64,000 nucleotides of DNA from Dermanyssus gallinae (GCA_003439945.1 QVRM01005234.1:248001-312000); one strand, 5' to 3'. Counted from the first letter of the stretch, positions 10,994 to 22,299 are shown. Notes: generated from the letters alone by a model not told the origin. Translations and numbers: made by a program.

Positions 10994-12430
10994 TTTATTT
11001 CACTCAAATTGAGTATAATATACATTTCAAAAATGTTTCCTCATGAAGCTCTATCTTCTTCACGCTTCCGACGAGAGAAGTAGTGCAGCGATTTTCGGTC
11101 CAGCGCTGTGCATTCCACTGCATGGTACTTGGCACACCTCTGCAGGCAGAACCGGCAGGTGCACAACTCGTACTCCTCGTGAAAGGTTGCGTTTGAACAT
11201 ACCAGATAGTGATAACCATGCACTATGTACCTGGTGTATACGTGGCGATTGTCACATGCAGGACCAGACCAAAGGTGCAAGGCATTGAAAACGTCCAAAC
11301 CACCGACCTCCCGTCTGGCCTGTTGGACTTTAGCTTCCCACTCCGAAATAAAACATTCGTAAGGTACTGTACGCGGCATCTTCAGCCTTAGTCGGATTGT
11401 TTCAGCAGCCGGTGGGCAGCCTGACATGAGATACACAAAGCGGCTCCTCGCTCGGATAGGCAAGCAGAGCACGCGCTTCATATATAATGAAAAACACCTT
11501 TCAAGCTGGTTAAAATTTGCCAGCGTGAGGTGGTTCCACACCCTGTCAAGACCGTACATCAGCCCCGGAACAATCTTAAGCATGAAGAGCCTCACTGCTG
11601 AGAGAACGGACAGTCTTCGGACATTGCCTACTTCCCCGTAAAGAGAGACAAGTGCCTTTCGTACTGTTTCGTTTACATGCGCTGTGAACGTCGTTCCCGT
11701 ATAATGAACCCGAAGGCCAAGATACTGGAAAGAGTTAACAAACTCCAATGGTTGGCCGCAGCAACGTATAACGTCTCTGGCAGCTAATCGACCTCCACGC
11801 CTGAATTTCATGGCTTTGGTCTTCCTGGTGTTTATCTCAAGTCCCTTCGAGACAAGGAACGTCTCTATCATAGAGGTAATGCGCTTGATGGCACCTAAAT
11901 CGCGATGAGCGACCACGATATCATCTGCATACATTACCACTACGGCTTTTTGGTACTCCTGTCGGACGTAACCGACGAGGTCAGCAAGGAGAAGTGTAAA
12001 CGAGACGCAGCTTAGCGGGTCTCCTTGCGGAGTTCCCACATTTTGCTTAATCTCTAATACACCCTGCTCACCGTCTACCAACAAGGTGTCCTCCTCAAAG
12101 AAACTTGCTATTAGACTCAGGAGAGAGCCACCCACTCCTGCTCGTTGGAATGCTTCAACCAGCAGTTGGCGAGGGGCTTTGTCAAAGGCCTTGACGCAGT
12201 CAATAAGACTGCATACAGATGACCTTTAGGTTGTGCCACAGCTCGCTCGATTTCCGACTGGAGAACATGGATTGCATCACGGGTGCCTCGGCCTCTCCTA
12301 AAACCGAATTGCTACGGTGGAAGTGCCTCTTCAGCCACCCGCTCAATCCGTCGAATAACCATCTTACAGAAAATCTTCTTCAATGTGCGTTCTGACAATG
12401 ACAGTGATGAAGTGAGAGAAGCGTTAAGAA
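10985..12430 (-). mobile_element. 5'-truncated non-LTR retrotransposon (RT half)
   Basis: The element is read on the minus strand from about 12430 to the tandem tail near 10985. The first 250 bp encode reverse transcriptase fingers/palm (SERTLKKIFCKMVIRR, then QFGFRRGRGTRDAIHVLQSE and GHLYAV) but with an in-frame stop before QFGF and a frameshift near 12150-12230. The rest is one open frame. Endonuclease and ORF1 are missing, as is usual for incomplete target-primed reverse transcription. The closest relative in the window is the plus-strand copy at 21.4-23.6 kb. Confidence 0.85.
11041..12135 (-). pseudogene. Reverse transcriptase C-terminal half with terminal Cys/His motif
   Basis: This 364-residue open frame contains the RT box NVGTPQGDPLS (residues 32-42) and the catalytic box MYADDIVVA (residues 68-76). 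A thumb/connection region rich in Leu and Arg follows, and near the end a Cys/His motif C327-x2-C330-x3-C334-x3-H338-x3-C342. Reverse transcriptase copies element RNA at nicked genomic DNA. The N-terminal RT fingers lie just upstream in broken frames, so this segment cannot make a functional enzyme alone. The first Met is not a natural start. Copies at 23.1-23.5 kb and 24.6-24.9 kb share the segment HVYTRYIVHGYHYLVC and the same Cys/His spacing, showing that the C-terminal region is conserved in the family. Confidence 0.85.
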
Positions 12431-12434
12431 GAGG

Positions 12435-13640
12435 TTATTAATTTCCTGCACAGAAAGCAACGAAGAAGCTGTATTTACTTATTTATTTATTTGAAAATTT
12501 ACTGTATTTCTCTTGGAAGACAATCCTAGATTATCAGCAGGTGGTGAACGAGCGTGTAACAGCAGGCTTTTTTTAACGCAAATGTACGTAAACAACGACT
12601 TGCCGATCTTGTGACTGTCGCGGTGAGCGGAAACGAAATATTTAAGGGAATTGTGCCTCGCGGCATTTAAAAAGCAAAAATTGTTACTTAACCAAAGTTA
12701 ACCTATTATTTGCCAACTAACAGAGATGGAATTCAGGATGACGAAAAATTTATAGAGTTCACGGACAGACACCTGAGGTGTACCGATATCGAACTGACTT
12801 CAAGAAGACACCACGTTCATAACCATCACGGCTCGCTTCCTAGACGAGACGTAGGTCTAAAACTGCCTCATGCCAACGGCCGAGATAACAAAGCTGACAA
12901 CTAAATGCCGCTTCAACAAAAACTCTTAGACATATCCGTTTATTTTTCACAGAGTCCACAACTTTTCTCTACAAATGTGCACGGTCTAGCTCAGTCAGCG
13001 AAATCGTGTTATAGTTCTGTCGCCTATGACCGTTCTGTCTTTCAAGCCGTTTGCGTCCTCGTCATAATTGCGCTCTGGCTTTGAACGGTGGACTCTAGGT
13101 TTACTCGCTAGGCATTTTTTACATACACACAAATACGTTGCCAGATGTATTCGTTTATTTGAAATAATGCCACACAAATTATTATAGTTAACTGAGTGTC
13201 AGCGTATTAGCGGTGGCGTAAACCCTTAAAGCCACAAAAGCCTGATGCGGACGTTGATCTACCGGACTACTCAGTAAGTCTATTAAGCTTTGTGCACGTT
13301 TTCGCGATTAATCAACTGATCTGTTCGTAGCAAGCGTATTCACTATGCGGCTAAAATGTGCCACTACGATTTTGTTGTTTAAAAAACGCTCCTTTGTCGC
13401 CTGCTCATCATAATCTGGCGATCTCTTTTACAGGATCGATGGTCAATCACTTTCAAAAAATTGTCTGAGCATGAATTCAAAAAGCGTCTTCTAAATTATA
13501 TGATGTAAGCGATTGTGATGTTGTAGCTCATTGGATTTTTTTCTCTTACTACAATTTTAGATAATTGTTTTTCATTCCGAGAACGTAAGCTGAAACTGTA
13601 CTGCAGTTGCGTAAATAAACCGCACTTTGCCATTGACATA
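12435..13640. other. Unassigned intergenic sequence
   Basis: A short TTTA repeat lies near 12477-12493. Short frames at 12710-12904 (+) and 12995-13177 (-) have no recognisable motif. Nothing else was identified. Confidence 0.45.
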
Positions 13641-13644
13641 TGGG

Positions 13645-13714
13645 CCAATAATAAATGTTATTATTATTGGAACTTACTTGTATTGAAGATATTACTTCAT
13701 ATACAAGTAAGTTC
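13645..13714. repeat. Two abutting perfect or near-perfect hairpins
   Basis: Hairpin one: CCAATAATAA (13645-13654) and its exact complement (13661-13670) around a 6-nt loop. Hairpin two: GAACTTACTTGTATTGAAG (13670-13688) pairs with 13695-13714 with a single bulged base and a 6-nt loop, giving a 19-bp stem. The two hairpins share the base at 13670. Such a compact structure could be a MITE core or a small structured transcript. No transposon ends were found around it. Confidence 0.85.
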
Positions 13715-13719
13715 AAATG

Positions 13720-15975
13720 TGTGTGTGTAGCACATTATCGCATTCAACATTTGTTGGAATTATTAAGGGCTGACGTACAGCGTAATGCAGAAATAGAGAG
13801 AGAATTAAGGAGAGTCGGGGAAACGTGCTGAATATCTACCACAGATTTAAAAGAGTGTATGGCGATTTGATGTAGTACCGGCGTCGAAACGGAAAAATAC
13901 GGCGTATGGGCGAAGCATGTCCGAACGTCCGAGTCTTCGATTGGATGGAAGGAAATGTAATAGAATAGGATGCTTCTGATTCATGCTCCTCGGCAACAGG
14001 AGCCGGTCGACAGGCAACAGGCGGCTTCGAGAGGCGGCAGAACGAATGGCCTGGAAATGTACGAGGAGTGATTGTTTGATCTGTTGAGTTCCATTGGTCG
14101 CAAGTGGCGCCGGTCTACCGGCTTGTTGAGCAGTCTCCCAAAAAGATGCTGTCCCTCCTCAGGCTGCAGCACGCTAGCCGATAGATAAAAAAAACACAGT
14201 CGACAGTTGGGAAAAAACAACAGAAGGCAGAATAACACAATTTCGATATAAAGTTGTGTTCTGGTGACGCCCATAACACCTCTCACGTACGCACATGTAT
14301 TTTATTTACGATTTGTTGGGTTCATCGTTGGTACTGTACACATGTTTAAAGTGTACGGCAATGTACATGTGCCGTCAATTCCAACGACAATGTGCTCTAG
14401 AATCGTAGCCCTAAGGGAAGTATGCTTTGTCGTCAATACCTCCAGAACAGTGGTATCAATAAGTTGTACACTATAGACTCTTGCTGCATGCATTTACGAA
14501 AAGCTGTCCTAAATATTGAGCGCAAAAGTTCGTATCGCTTTTGTCTATAGTGAAAGCACGAATTTACAAAAACATGCGGATTGATTTAATCATCAATATA
14601 TCAATCATCAATTTATTTCCCTTCTTTGAAGGACAGCGTGCCAACGATCATGCGGCTTTTCGATCCCTCAAATGATTCCCCTCAAGATTTGTACAAGTGT
14701 TGTTTCCTGAAGACAAATATTTGTTGTGACGACGTACTCGATGAATTCGGAAATTTATCCAGTCAAAAAGTTTTGGAGAGACCGGAATAAGCGGTGGTCT
14801 AAAAGTGCAGGGTTCAGATAGTACCTTAAGTGCTCATTAAGTTTCAGGCTCAGTCGTATAATTTTTAAAGCCGCTGTTTTTCAAATGAAGCCGCGCTCTA
14901 ATCATAAATGTTATATTGCAACGTGCCCTATCCAGGCAGATTTCACCCTTTGTATGATACGTAATCTCTTTCCGTCCGGGCCGCCCAGAGATGTGTGGCG
15001 ATGCGCGCCTGCAGGGCAAATCACACCGTGGAGACGAGTGATAAACGACTGAATGGCGACATGACTGGACACTCGCCCATTATCAGACGTAGGCGCAGGA
15101 TTGGGCGCCCTTGTTTGGCTACACTCAAGGGCATCACACTCATTTTAGACTTCCGTGCGTGGTATGACGACCCCAGCCAGGGGCCACTTACGTACTGCGC
15201 CATCCAGATTTTAAAGGGACCGGGCCAGTTTCAACGCTAAATGGCCAAGATTGGCATGCCCACGAAATACACTTGTATTTTGTGCACCTCCGGGCAGAGA
15301 GACGACGTTACATATACAGTCGTCTCATGCAGTGCGTTAGCTTTCTTTCGTTGAGGATCCACCTTTGCATTAGCCGGACAGGCATCGCGCGGTATTTTCG
15401 CGCGCATAATGCTGAAATCTCAGTAACTAGGCTAAGGGACTGCACTACGTAAACTCACTGATAAGAGAGAGGATCCGACTGGTGGAAGCCGGGCCTCTTG
15501 CACGAAATTTCGAAGTTTCGAACGCCTTACGCTCGCATCCAGGGCTTGGATGTTACCTCCCCCCCCCTATTTGCGGCATATCCGAACACCCATAGGAAGA
15601 TTTTAGCACAACCCCGCCCTCCTCCTTTATAGTCTTGAGACACCGCCACTGGAGTAACCTGGCAAACGCGTGTTCTTCTACCAATAATTGTTTTGTAATA
15701 GGTTTTTCCTCATACGAGCGTCATATCGCCTTGTTTAGTTAGCCTACAACGAAGCTTGATGAAATCCAGCCATACCCAGCAGCCATGATATTCCAGACAT
15801 CAATGAGGCTTCTCTTGAGGAGTGTATCATACTCGTTCTGTAGCGCTCAGCAAAGATCACTTAACTAACTTCTAACTCAAACACTAGTGCAAGCTCGAAG
15901 TTATGCAACGTTCTGGTGGATCCATCATATGGCTGCTCTGCCCTGCAATTGACGTATCTGCCAACAATCTTTCAA
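13720..15975. other. Unassigned intergenic sequence
   Basis: Only short frames of 60-100 codons, none with recognisable domains. A VVGIDGT segment on the minus strand near 14390 recalls Harbinger-type transposases but is too short to call. Confidence 0.4.
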
Positions 15976-15979
15976 CAAG

Positions 15980-15999
15980 TATATATATATATATATATA
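15980..15999. repeat. (AT)n tract at left end of palindromic transposon
   Basis: A pure AT run directly abutting the terminal CAGGGTGTTACG of the element. A similar run follows the other end at 18186, as expected for insertion at TA. Confidence 0.9.
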
Positions 16000-16906
16000 C
16001 AGGGTGTTACGTAAAAAGTTGTACTTCTTTCGAGGTTTGATAGAGCTCGGCAAGAAAATAATTTTTCCCAATGGGCGGAAGCCAAGAAAACGTTTTGTTT
16101 AGGAGTGAGGATGAAATTTAGAAAAGTCGTTATTCTGCCTTATTTTCTCCTACATAGTTGTACAAAATCTCAGTTTGCGGGAGAACCAGTCAACGCATGA
16201 AGCAACCGATCATACCAGTGTGTTCGGCGGAAAATTTTGCATAACCTAAATGACACCTAACGCAAGCTAGCAAAAAGCAAATAGGTGGAATAAAAAAAAA
16301 TCATAAAAAGTCGATTTGTTGTTATAACTTACGTTGAAGCTTTCACGTGCAAAATCTAAAAATTTTGCCATTGCGCACAAATGACGAACACTCTCTGACG
16401 ATAGCAAATTTAATGCCCGTCATTTTCGTACCAAAGTGATGGTGCTGCGTTACGTAGTTGCTGAGAAACTAGGTTTTTTCGACAGCCATATCAAAAGCAA
16501 AGGCATGCATACTTCCTAGCATCTTGACCTGCTTTACCACAGAAACCACTTGCGCACGTCCAGAAACACACCAGCATTTATTTATTATAAGAAGTGCTCG
16601 AAGTTCCGTCCGCCTACCACTAAACACGTTCTGTAGCGATTGCACAGGCTCTCTTGCACTCGTGTAAATATGTTAGGCATTGCCCTAACGGCGTCAGCAG
16701 CGTTGAATATACGGTCAACCAGATCTTCACGCGATTCAACGGGGGTTTCGTAGACAACACTCTTTAGGTGGCCCCACAAAAAAAAGTCGAGGCTTGTTAA
16801 ATCGGGGGAGCGAGGTGGCCAAGCTATAGACCCGCCTCGGCCGATCCACCGATTCTTGAATGCTTCGTTTAGGTATTCTCGAACCGTAGCAGAGTTGTGT
16901 GGCGGC
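16000..16906. repeat. Left arm of long inverted repeat
   Basis: Mirror of 17278-18185. The inner boundary is the sequence GGCGGC at 16901-16906, beyond which the two sides diverge. Confidence 0.9.
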
Positions 16907-17015
16907 GCACCATCATGCTGGAACCACATTCTTAGACGAACGCTTTCCGGGACGCTTTCCAAAAGCTGGGGTAACGTATAAATAAAAAATGCGCGATAGG
17001 CAGACCTGACACTTC
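16585..17015 (-). pseudogene. Transposase C-terminal half, left arm copy
   Basis: The frame from about 17015 to 16585 encodes a segment with LPQLLESVPESVRLRMWFQ, then HDGAPPH (second catalytic Asp), RWIGRGGSIAWPPRSPDLT (third acidic catalytic region), LDFFLWG and a tail ending NFEHFL. This is the DDE/D fold of a mariner/Tc-type transposase of the kind common in arthropods. Transposases of this fold cut and rejoin element ends. The DNA-binding N-terminus and the first catalytic residue are absent, although a possible FSDE occurs in another frame within the spacer. The protein would be inactive. The segment reaches further upstream than the right-arm copy because part of it lies in the unique spacer. 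Confidence 0.8.
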
Positions 17016-17277
17016 GTTTTATAGCTTTTGGCGTTGGCGGTTTTTCTTATGGTGTTTTGGCGTCTCGAATGACGAATTCCGAATCAAAGCCCGGGCAAAT
17101 TTCCGATAGAAGCTTGTGCGAACGGCGAATAATTTCGAAACAAAGCCGGCTGCTCAGCGTAAACAAATGCTGGTGTGTTTGTTTCCGCCAGATTAGATGC
17201 AGCTGCGTATCGCGCGTTTTTGATTCATACGTTACCCAGTTGTTAAAAGGCATCCTGGAAAGCTTTCGTCTGAAAAT

Positions 17278-17599
17278 GCCGCCACACAACTCTGCTACGG
17301 TTCGAGAATACCTAAACGAAGCATTCAAGAATCGGTGGATCGGCCGAGGCGGGTCTATAGCTTGGCCACCTCGCTCCCCCGATTTAACAAGCCTCGACTT
17401 TTTTTTGTGGGGCTACCTAAAGAGTGTTGTCTACGAAACCCCCGTTGAATCGCGTGAAGATCTGGTTGACCGTATATTCAACGCTGCTGACGCCGTTAGG
17501 GCAATGCCTAACATATTTACACGAGTGCAAGAGAGCCTGTGCAATCGCTACAGAACGTGTTTAGTGGTAGGCGGACGGAACTTCGAGCACTTCTTATAA
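17278..17599 (+). pseudogene. Transposase C-terminal segment, right arm copy
   Basis: It is nearly identical in protein to the left-arm copy but starts at PPHNSATVREYL, so the HDG catalytic Asp is lost. The one clear amino-acid difference in the catalytic region is GYLK here versus GHLK on the left. An open frame runs in from the spacer (from 17057) and adds residues that do not resemble the transposase. That fusion is probably an accident of the rearrangement. Confidence 0.8.
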
Positions 17600-18182
17600 T
17601 AAATAAATGCTGGTGTGTTTCTGGACGTGCGCAAGTGGTTTCTGTGGTAAAGCAGGTCAAATTGCTAGGAAGTATGCATGCCTTTGCTCTTGATATGGCT
17701 GTCGAAAAAACCTAGTTTCTCAGCAACTACGTAACGCAGCACCATCACTTTGGTACGAAAATGACGGGCATTAAATTTGCTATCGTCAGAGAGTGTTCGT
17801 CATTTGTGCGCAATGGCAAAATTTTTAGATTTTGCACGTGAAAGCTTCAACGTAAGTTATAACAACAAATCGACTTTTTATGATTTTTTTATTCCACCTA
17901 TTTGCTTTTTGCTAGCTTGCGTTAGGTGTCATTTAGGTTATGCAAAATTTTGCAATGCAAAACACACTGGTATGATCGGTTGCTTCATGCGTTGACTGGT
18001 TCTCCCGCAAACGTAGATTTTGTACAACTATGTAGGAGAAAATAAGGCAGAATAACGATTTTTCTAAATTTCATCCTCACTCCTAAACAAAACGTTTTCT
18101 TGGCTTCCGCCCATTGGGAAAAATTATTTTCTTGCCGAGCTCTATCAAACCTCGAAAGAAGTACAACTTTTTACGTAACACC

Positions 18183-18185
<3 letters not shown>
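17278..18185. repeat. Right arm of long inverted repeat
   Basis: Inverted near-copy of 16000-16906. It starts at GCCGCCACAC and ends with the terminal CACCCTG motif. Confidence 0.9.

Positions 18186-18217
<32 letters not shown>
18186..18217. repeat. (AT)n tract at right end of palindromic transposon
   Basis: A pure AT run that starts directly after the terminal CCCTG. Confidence 0.9.
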
Positions 18218-18221
<4 letters not shown>

Positions 18222-18566
18222 TATTTCTTCTGTCCTTGCATAGTGTTTTTTTTTAATTAGTGTGCATTGGTAGGTGTTGCCGACAGCTGTCGGATTAACG
18301 TAAAACTCGCGAATCGAGGATACACAGGCGCCTGTGTACGCGGTAGCTGCATTGATGACCTTGGCCCTCCTTTAAGTGTGGGGAGAAGTGAGGGGGGGGG
18401 GGGGAAGCAGAGACGCCTGGTCAACACGTCGTTGTTCGATGAGAGCGAGCCTAAGCAGCGTGTTGTTTGACAGATGAGCCAAGCGGCCTTTCGGGCCTGA
18501 TGGACCTGACTTTGATGCATCATCGATCTCCATCAGGCAAGTGCTATAGCCGTAGCCTTCGTAAAG

Positions 18567-18572
18567 TATATA

Positions 18573-18626
<54 letters not shown>
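18567..18626. repeat. (AT)n microsatellite
   Basis: An AT dinucleotide run of about 55 bp with one early interruption. Confidence 0.9.
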
Positions 18627-18629
<3 letters not shown>

Positions 18630-19573
18630 CTGCACAAGTGGGTATATCGAGTAAAACGTACTTGGCATACATATTATTATCTACCTGTAGATCTATTCAC
18701 CATCTCTCCCTTACCAGATCAAACACCCTCTACTATCTTGGAACACTATGGGACTCTGGCTCCGAGAGGGTGCTTATGGCATCTATTTTACGAATTGAAA
18801 CACCACCAAATTGGTACAAAACTAATCCCCAGAAAGTTCCTTAGTCTAAACAATTTAAATACGAAATTTCGGAAAACTACATTAGCGCTTGCTTCTCCAA
18901 GCTGCCGCAGTCACATGTACACCGATCTGGCGATTTATGCATGAGGTGCCATCGACCTCAGTGTCAGTAATCATGCTGCTGCCTTCTGGTTCCAAATACC
19001 GCTTACTGTGAGTCGTCGTTCCCCAGCGACGGCAAGTCACACATTACTAAAGCAACTAATTCGAGATGAAACTTGGGCGCAGGTGTATTTGGCTCAAGAC
19101 ATCGAAATCAAATACCATGTGTTCCATGACCATTTATCGGAGCTCTGCGACACATGCTTCACATCAAAAATACAAGGTACAAAGCACAACGCATACGCCT
19201 AAAATTGGAAAATCTCATCGTCGAGAGAGATCGGTTGTGACGATCCGTTGCAGAGCATCCGCGAGCACGATCTCCGAACAGCGCTTGCGTTTTGCGAGAA
19301 ACGCGAAGAGAGTACGTACAGTAAAATAAAGTACGAAATCCAAGCTGGAGCGCCATTCACGTCGAGATATGGTCGATAGAAACTCGGCCAAGCTGTCCAG
19401 CTGATCTGGAAAGTTGTGTGGCGCGTACAACACGTCCACAAAGTGCCCCGGTACTTATGGTGGGTACTGCCAGTCCAAAGAGAAGGCACCACAATATATT
19501 TCGATATAGAGAGTACTTGCTCGCCTTATAGAATCGTATGAGGCCAAGGCATCTAACACGGTCACACTGACAA
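18630..19573. other. Unassigned sequence upstream of the 18S fragment
   Basis: A plus-strand frame at about 19008-19202 continues in another frame to 19329 but has no domain I recognise. It does not resemble an rDNA external spacer in any way I can show. Confidence 0.4.
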
Positions 19574-20662
19574 GTAAGTCATACCTTTGAATGGTGAAAC
19601 CGCGAATGGCTCATTAAATCAGTTATAATTTCATGGGATATGTTTTGTTAATTAGATAACTGTGGTAATTCTAGAGCTAATACATGCATATACGTTCAAC
19701 TTCGGTTGGATGTGCTCTTATTAGTGCAAACCATGTCGTAAGACCGGTGGTGGTGACTCTGAATAACTGACCGATAGGTGGTGACTCTGAATAACTTTGC
19801 CGAGCATTTCGGCCTTGTGTCGGTGCTATTCCTTCAAAGTATCTGCTCTATCAACTGTCGATGGTACATTATATGTTTACCATGGTTGTAACGGGTAACG
19901 GGGAATTAGGGTTCGATTCCGGATAGGGAGCCTGAGAAACGGCTACCACATCTAAGGAAGGCAGCAGGCGCGCAAATTACCCAATCCCGGCTCGGGGAGA
20001 TAGTGACAAAAAATAACAATGCGGGTCTTAAATGAGGCTTCGTAATTGGAATGAGTACATTCTAAATCCTTTAACGAGGAACTATTGGAGGGCAAGTCTG
20101 GTGCCAGCAGCCGCGGTAATTCCAGCTCCAATAGCGTATATTAAAATAATTGCGTCTAAAAAGCTCGTAGTTTGAAAACTTGCCTTGACTTGCAATAGGT
20201 CCACATGGGCCACCGTTTGTCGAGCGCAAATATGGATGACTGTTTTTGCCGACTTAATTGTTTGGCTTATAAGAGTTATCAAATATCACTTTGATTAAAT
20301 TAGAGTGCTTAAAGCAAGTGTATTACTTGAATATAAATGCATGGAATGATGGAATATGTTATTGTTCTATTTGTTGGTTTTGGAACGATAAAATTATTGA
20401 AAGGAACTGATGGGGGACATTCGTATTGTTGTGAGAGAGGTGAAATTCTTAGACCACAGCAAGACGAACTACTGCGAAAGCATTTGCCAAGAATGTTTTC
20501 ATTGATCAAGAACGAAAGTTAGAGGTTCGAAGGCGATCAGATACCGCCCTAGTTTTAACCATAAACTATGCCAACTAGCAATTTGCTCACGTATGTTTTA
20601 CGACTAAGTGAGAGGCCACGGGAAACCAAAAAGTAGGGTTATGGGGGAAGTATGGTTGCGAA

Positions 20663-20700
<38 letters not shown>

Positions 20701-20979
20701 AAGTGGAGCCTGCGGCTTAATTTGACTCAACACGGGAAAACTTACCTGGTCCTGACACTAGAAGGATTGACAGATTGATAGCTCTTTCTTGATTTAGTGG
20801 ATGGTGGTGCATGGCCGTTCTTAGTTGGTGGAGTGATTTGTCTGGTTAATTCCGATAACGAACGAGACTGTAGCCTATTAAATAACACACAGAATCTCGT
20901 CTTCTGTGGCGTTCCTTAATGGGATCAAGTGTGTTTAACACTTTGAAACAGAGCAATAACAGGTCTGTGATGCCCTTAG
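19574..20979 (+). rRNA. Partial 18S (SSU) rRNA gene copy, probably a pseudogene
   Basis: Universal eukaryotic SSU landmarks appear in order: GGTGAAACCGCGAATGGCTC near 19593, GTGCCAGCAGCCGCGGTAA at 20101, AGAGGTGAAATTCTTAG near 20438, CGAAAGCATTTGCCAAGAAT near 20475, and TTAATTTGACTCAACACGGG near 20717. The copy lacks roughly the first 70 bases and stops after CTGTGATGCCCTTAG, so about the last fifth including helix 44 and the 3' end is missing. Doubts about function come from the lost ends, a tandem duplication at 19747-19796, and substitutions at normally conserved sites such as CTTAGACCACAG. The sequence is animal-like and AT-rich. No 5.8S or 28S follows. Confidence 0.9.
19747..19796 (+). 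repeat. Tandem duplication inside the 18S copy
   Basis: The segment GGTGGTGACTCTGAATAACT occurs twice, separated by GACCGATA. Normal 18S has a single copy of this helix-strand sequence, so the duplication points to relaxed constraint. Confidence 0.8.
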
Positions 20980-21423
20980 TAACTAAGGCTAAGCATTTGG
21001 CGTTCTAGCTGTCAAGAAGTGAAATACGTTTCCGTTCAGCTTGCATTGCTTAAAACCCTTGCTACTTTAAGGGGAATTTAATGTCCAACGGTAACTGCAA
21101 CAATGTAAAACAATAACTGCAATAGGCCTGATTACCGCCGACTCGTTGCAATATTGTAAATATGTGAAATAACATAATGTGTATGGTTCCAACTTATTTA
21201 GAATTGGTATTTTTGTCAAGTTTTTTTAGGAATGTAAGTGGAGCGACTATTGTCTCCTGGGAACGTGTGCACTGTTTGTCAAGTTGATATGTTTGGTAAT
21301 TTTGGTACCAACTAATGCAAACAAAATGCTAGACTGTATTCGGGACACTCATTCTTTAGCACTTTTTCACCCAAATCAGTTCAATTACGTTAGTGCTCTC
21401 TTTCTGTCTATCTACATAACAAT
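20980..21423. other. Junction between the 18S fragment and a non-LTR element
   Basis: Homology to 18S stops after CCCTTAG and the sequence continues TAACTAAGGC, forming a short palindrome at the junction. The next 440 bp match neither 18S nor the retrotransposon frames I can see. Confidence 0.45.
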
Positions 21424-22278
21424 TTGTACCCTATGCGATGTATAAGAAAATATGAATATTATATGACACTTTCATCCGGAAGTGTTAACATTGTCGTGTT
21501 TTGTCTCTCTCCGACATTTAATTCTGCAGAAGTTACAGACGTTGTATTCGCGGGACTCTCGGATCTTGACCTTAGGGCTCCAACAATCGTTTGGGGTGAC
21601 TTCAGTTGTAGAATTGATGAAGGAGCCAATGACGACAAAGGGACAGTTCTCCTGCAGCTTATGGATGATGTGGGTTTTGTGTGTGCTAATGCACGAAGCG
21701 ACTTCACCTACGTCTGCCATAGCGGCAGGAGTACCATAGACTTATTGTTTCATAATCTTGATTGTACTGAGTTTCAGAGCTTTGAAGTTCTGGAGCTTGC
21801 TGCAAGAACGCATCTACCTGTACGAGCTGTAGTACGCGTGCCTGCTCTAGGGCAGGAACAGCAGAAACGTTTACAGATGAAGCCGACCTGTCAACTCGAT
21901 TTAGCCGCGCTTCCAGTCGGTATTGAGAGTGTATTGGCCGGAAGTGATGTAGATGCCTGCTGTCGGTCTCTCGAGGGAGTAATGCAGAAAGCAGTTAAGT
22001 GGATAAAGTTCAAGCCGCGGAGATTCCGGCCGTGGTTTACACGGACTTGTTACCTCCGACATAGAGAACTACTCGGCTTGCTGAGTCTAACAAAAGCCCG
22101 AGCAGAACCACAGCTCCAAGCAAGGCGAAGACAGAACTACGCGTCTCGTAGAAAGTCTTACATAGGGCTATGCCGTGACTATAAAGTCGAACATGCGAGG
22201 CGAGAGGAAGCCCGTCTACTTGAACGAGCAGAAAGGAAGCCTACACAAACCGCTCTCGTAAGGGGTACGGCACTCTAA
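21424..22278 (+). pseudogene. Endonuclease C-terminus and linker of ORF2
   Basis: The 284-codon frame shows IVWGDFSCRID (the GDFN-type metal-binding box), SDFTYVCHSGRSTIDLLFHN (the S-x-IDxxF box) and RTHLPVRAVV in place of the usual SDHxPV box. It then runs through a basic linker with PRRFRPWFTRTC, which recalls the RPWFNATC linker of the copy at 24.9-27.6 kb. The endonuclease would nick target DNA. Its N-terminal catalytic half (Asn and ETW boxes) is missing, so the first Met is not a real start. A frame break follows at about 22278. Confidence 0.8.
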
Positions 22279-22299
22279 GTGACGAGCAGGTAGAGCATC

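Larger units (their letters stand above)
16000..18185. mobile_element. Palindromic (foldback) mariner/Tc-type element, 2.2 kb
   Basis: The element begins CAGGGTGTTACGTAAAAAG and ends with the reverse complement of that sequence, flanked by TA repeats on both sides. The left 907 bp (16000-16906) reappear inverted as 17278-18185 with only scattered mismatches and small indels visible by eye. A unique spacer of about 370 bp (16907-17277) lies between. Each arm carries the same C-terminal transposase segment, reading outward from the centre. Simple mariner elements have terminal inverted repeats of some tens of bases and a single transposase gene. Here the whole 3' half is duplicated head to head, as if an element end had been copied onto itself. 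The 43.7-kb element belongs to the same family. Confidence 0.85.

Noticed and set aside
14302..14493. VVGIDGT segment resembling a Harbinger transposase
   Set aside because: Only one short motif, with no neighbouring conserved blocks.
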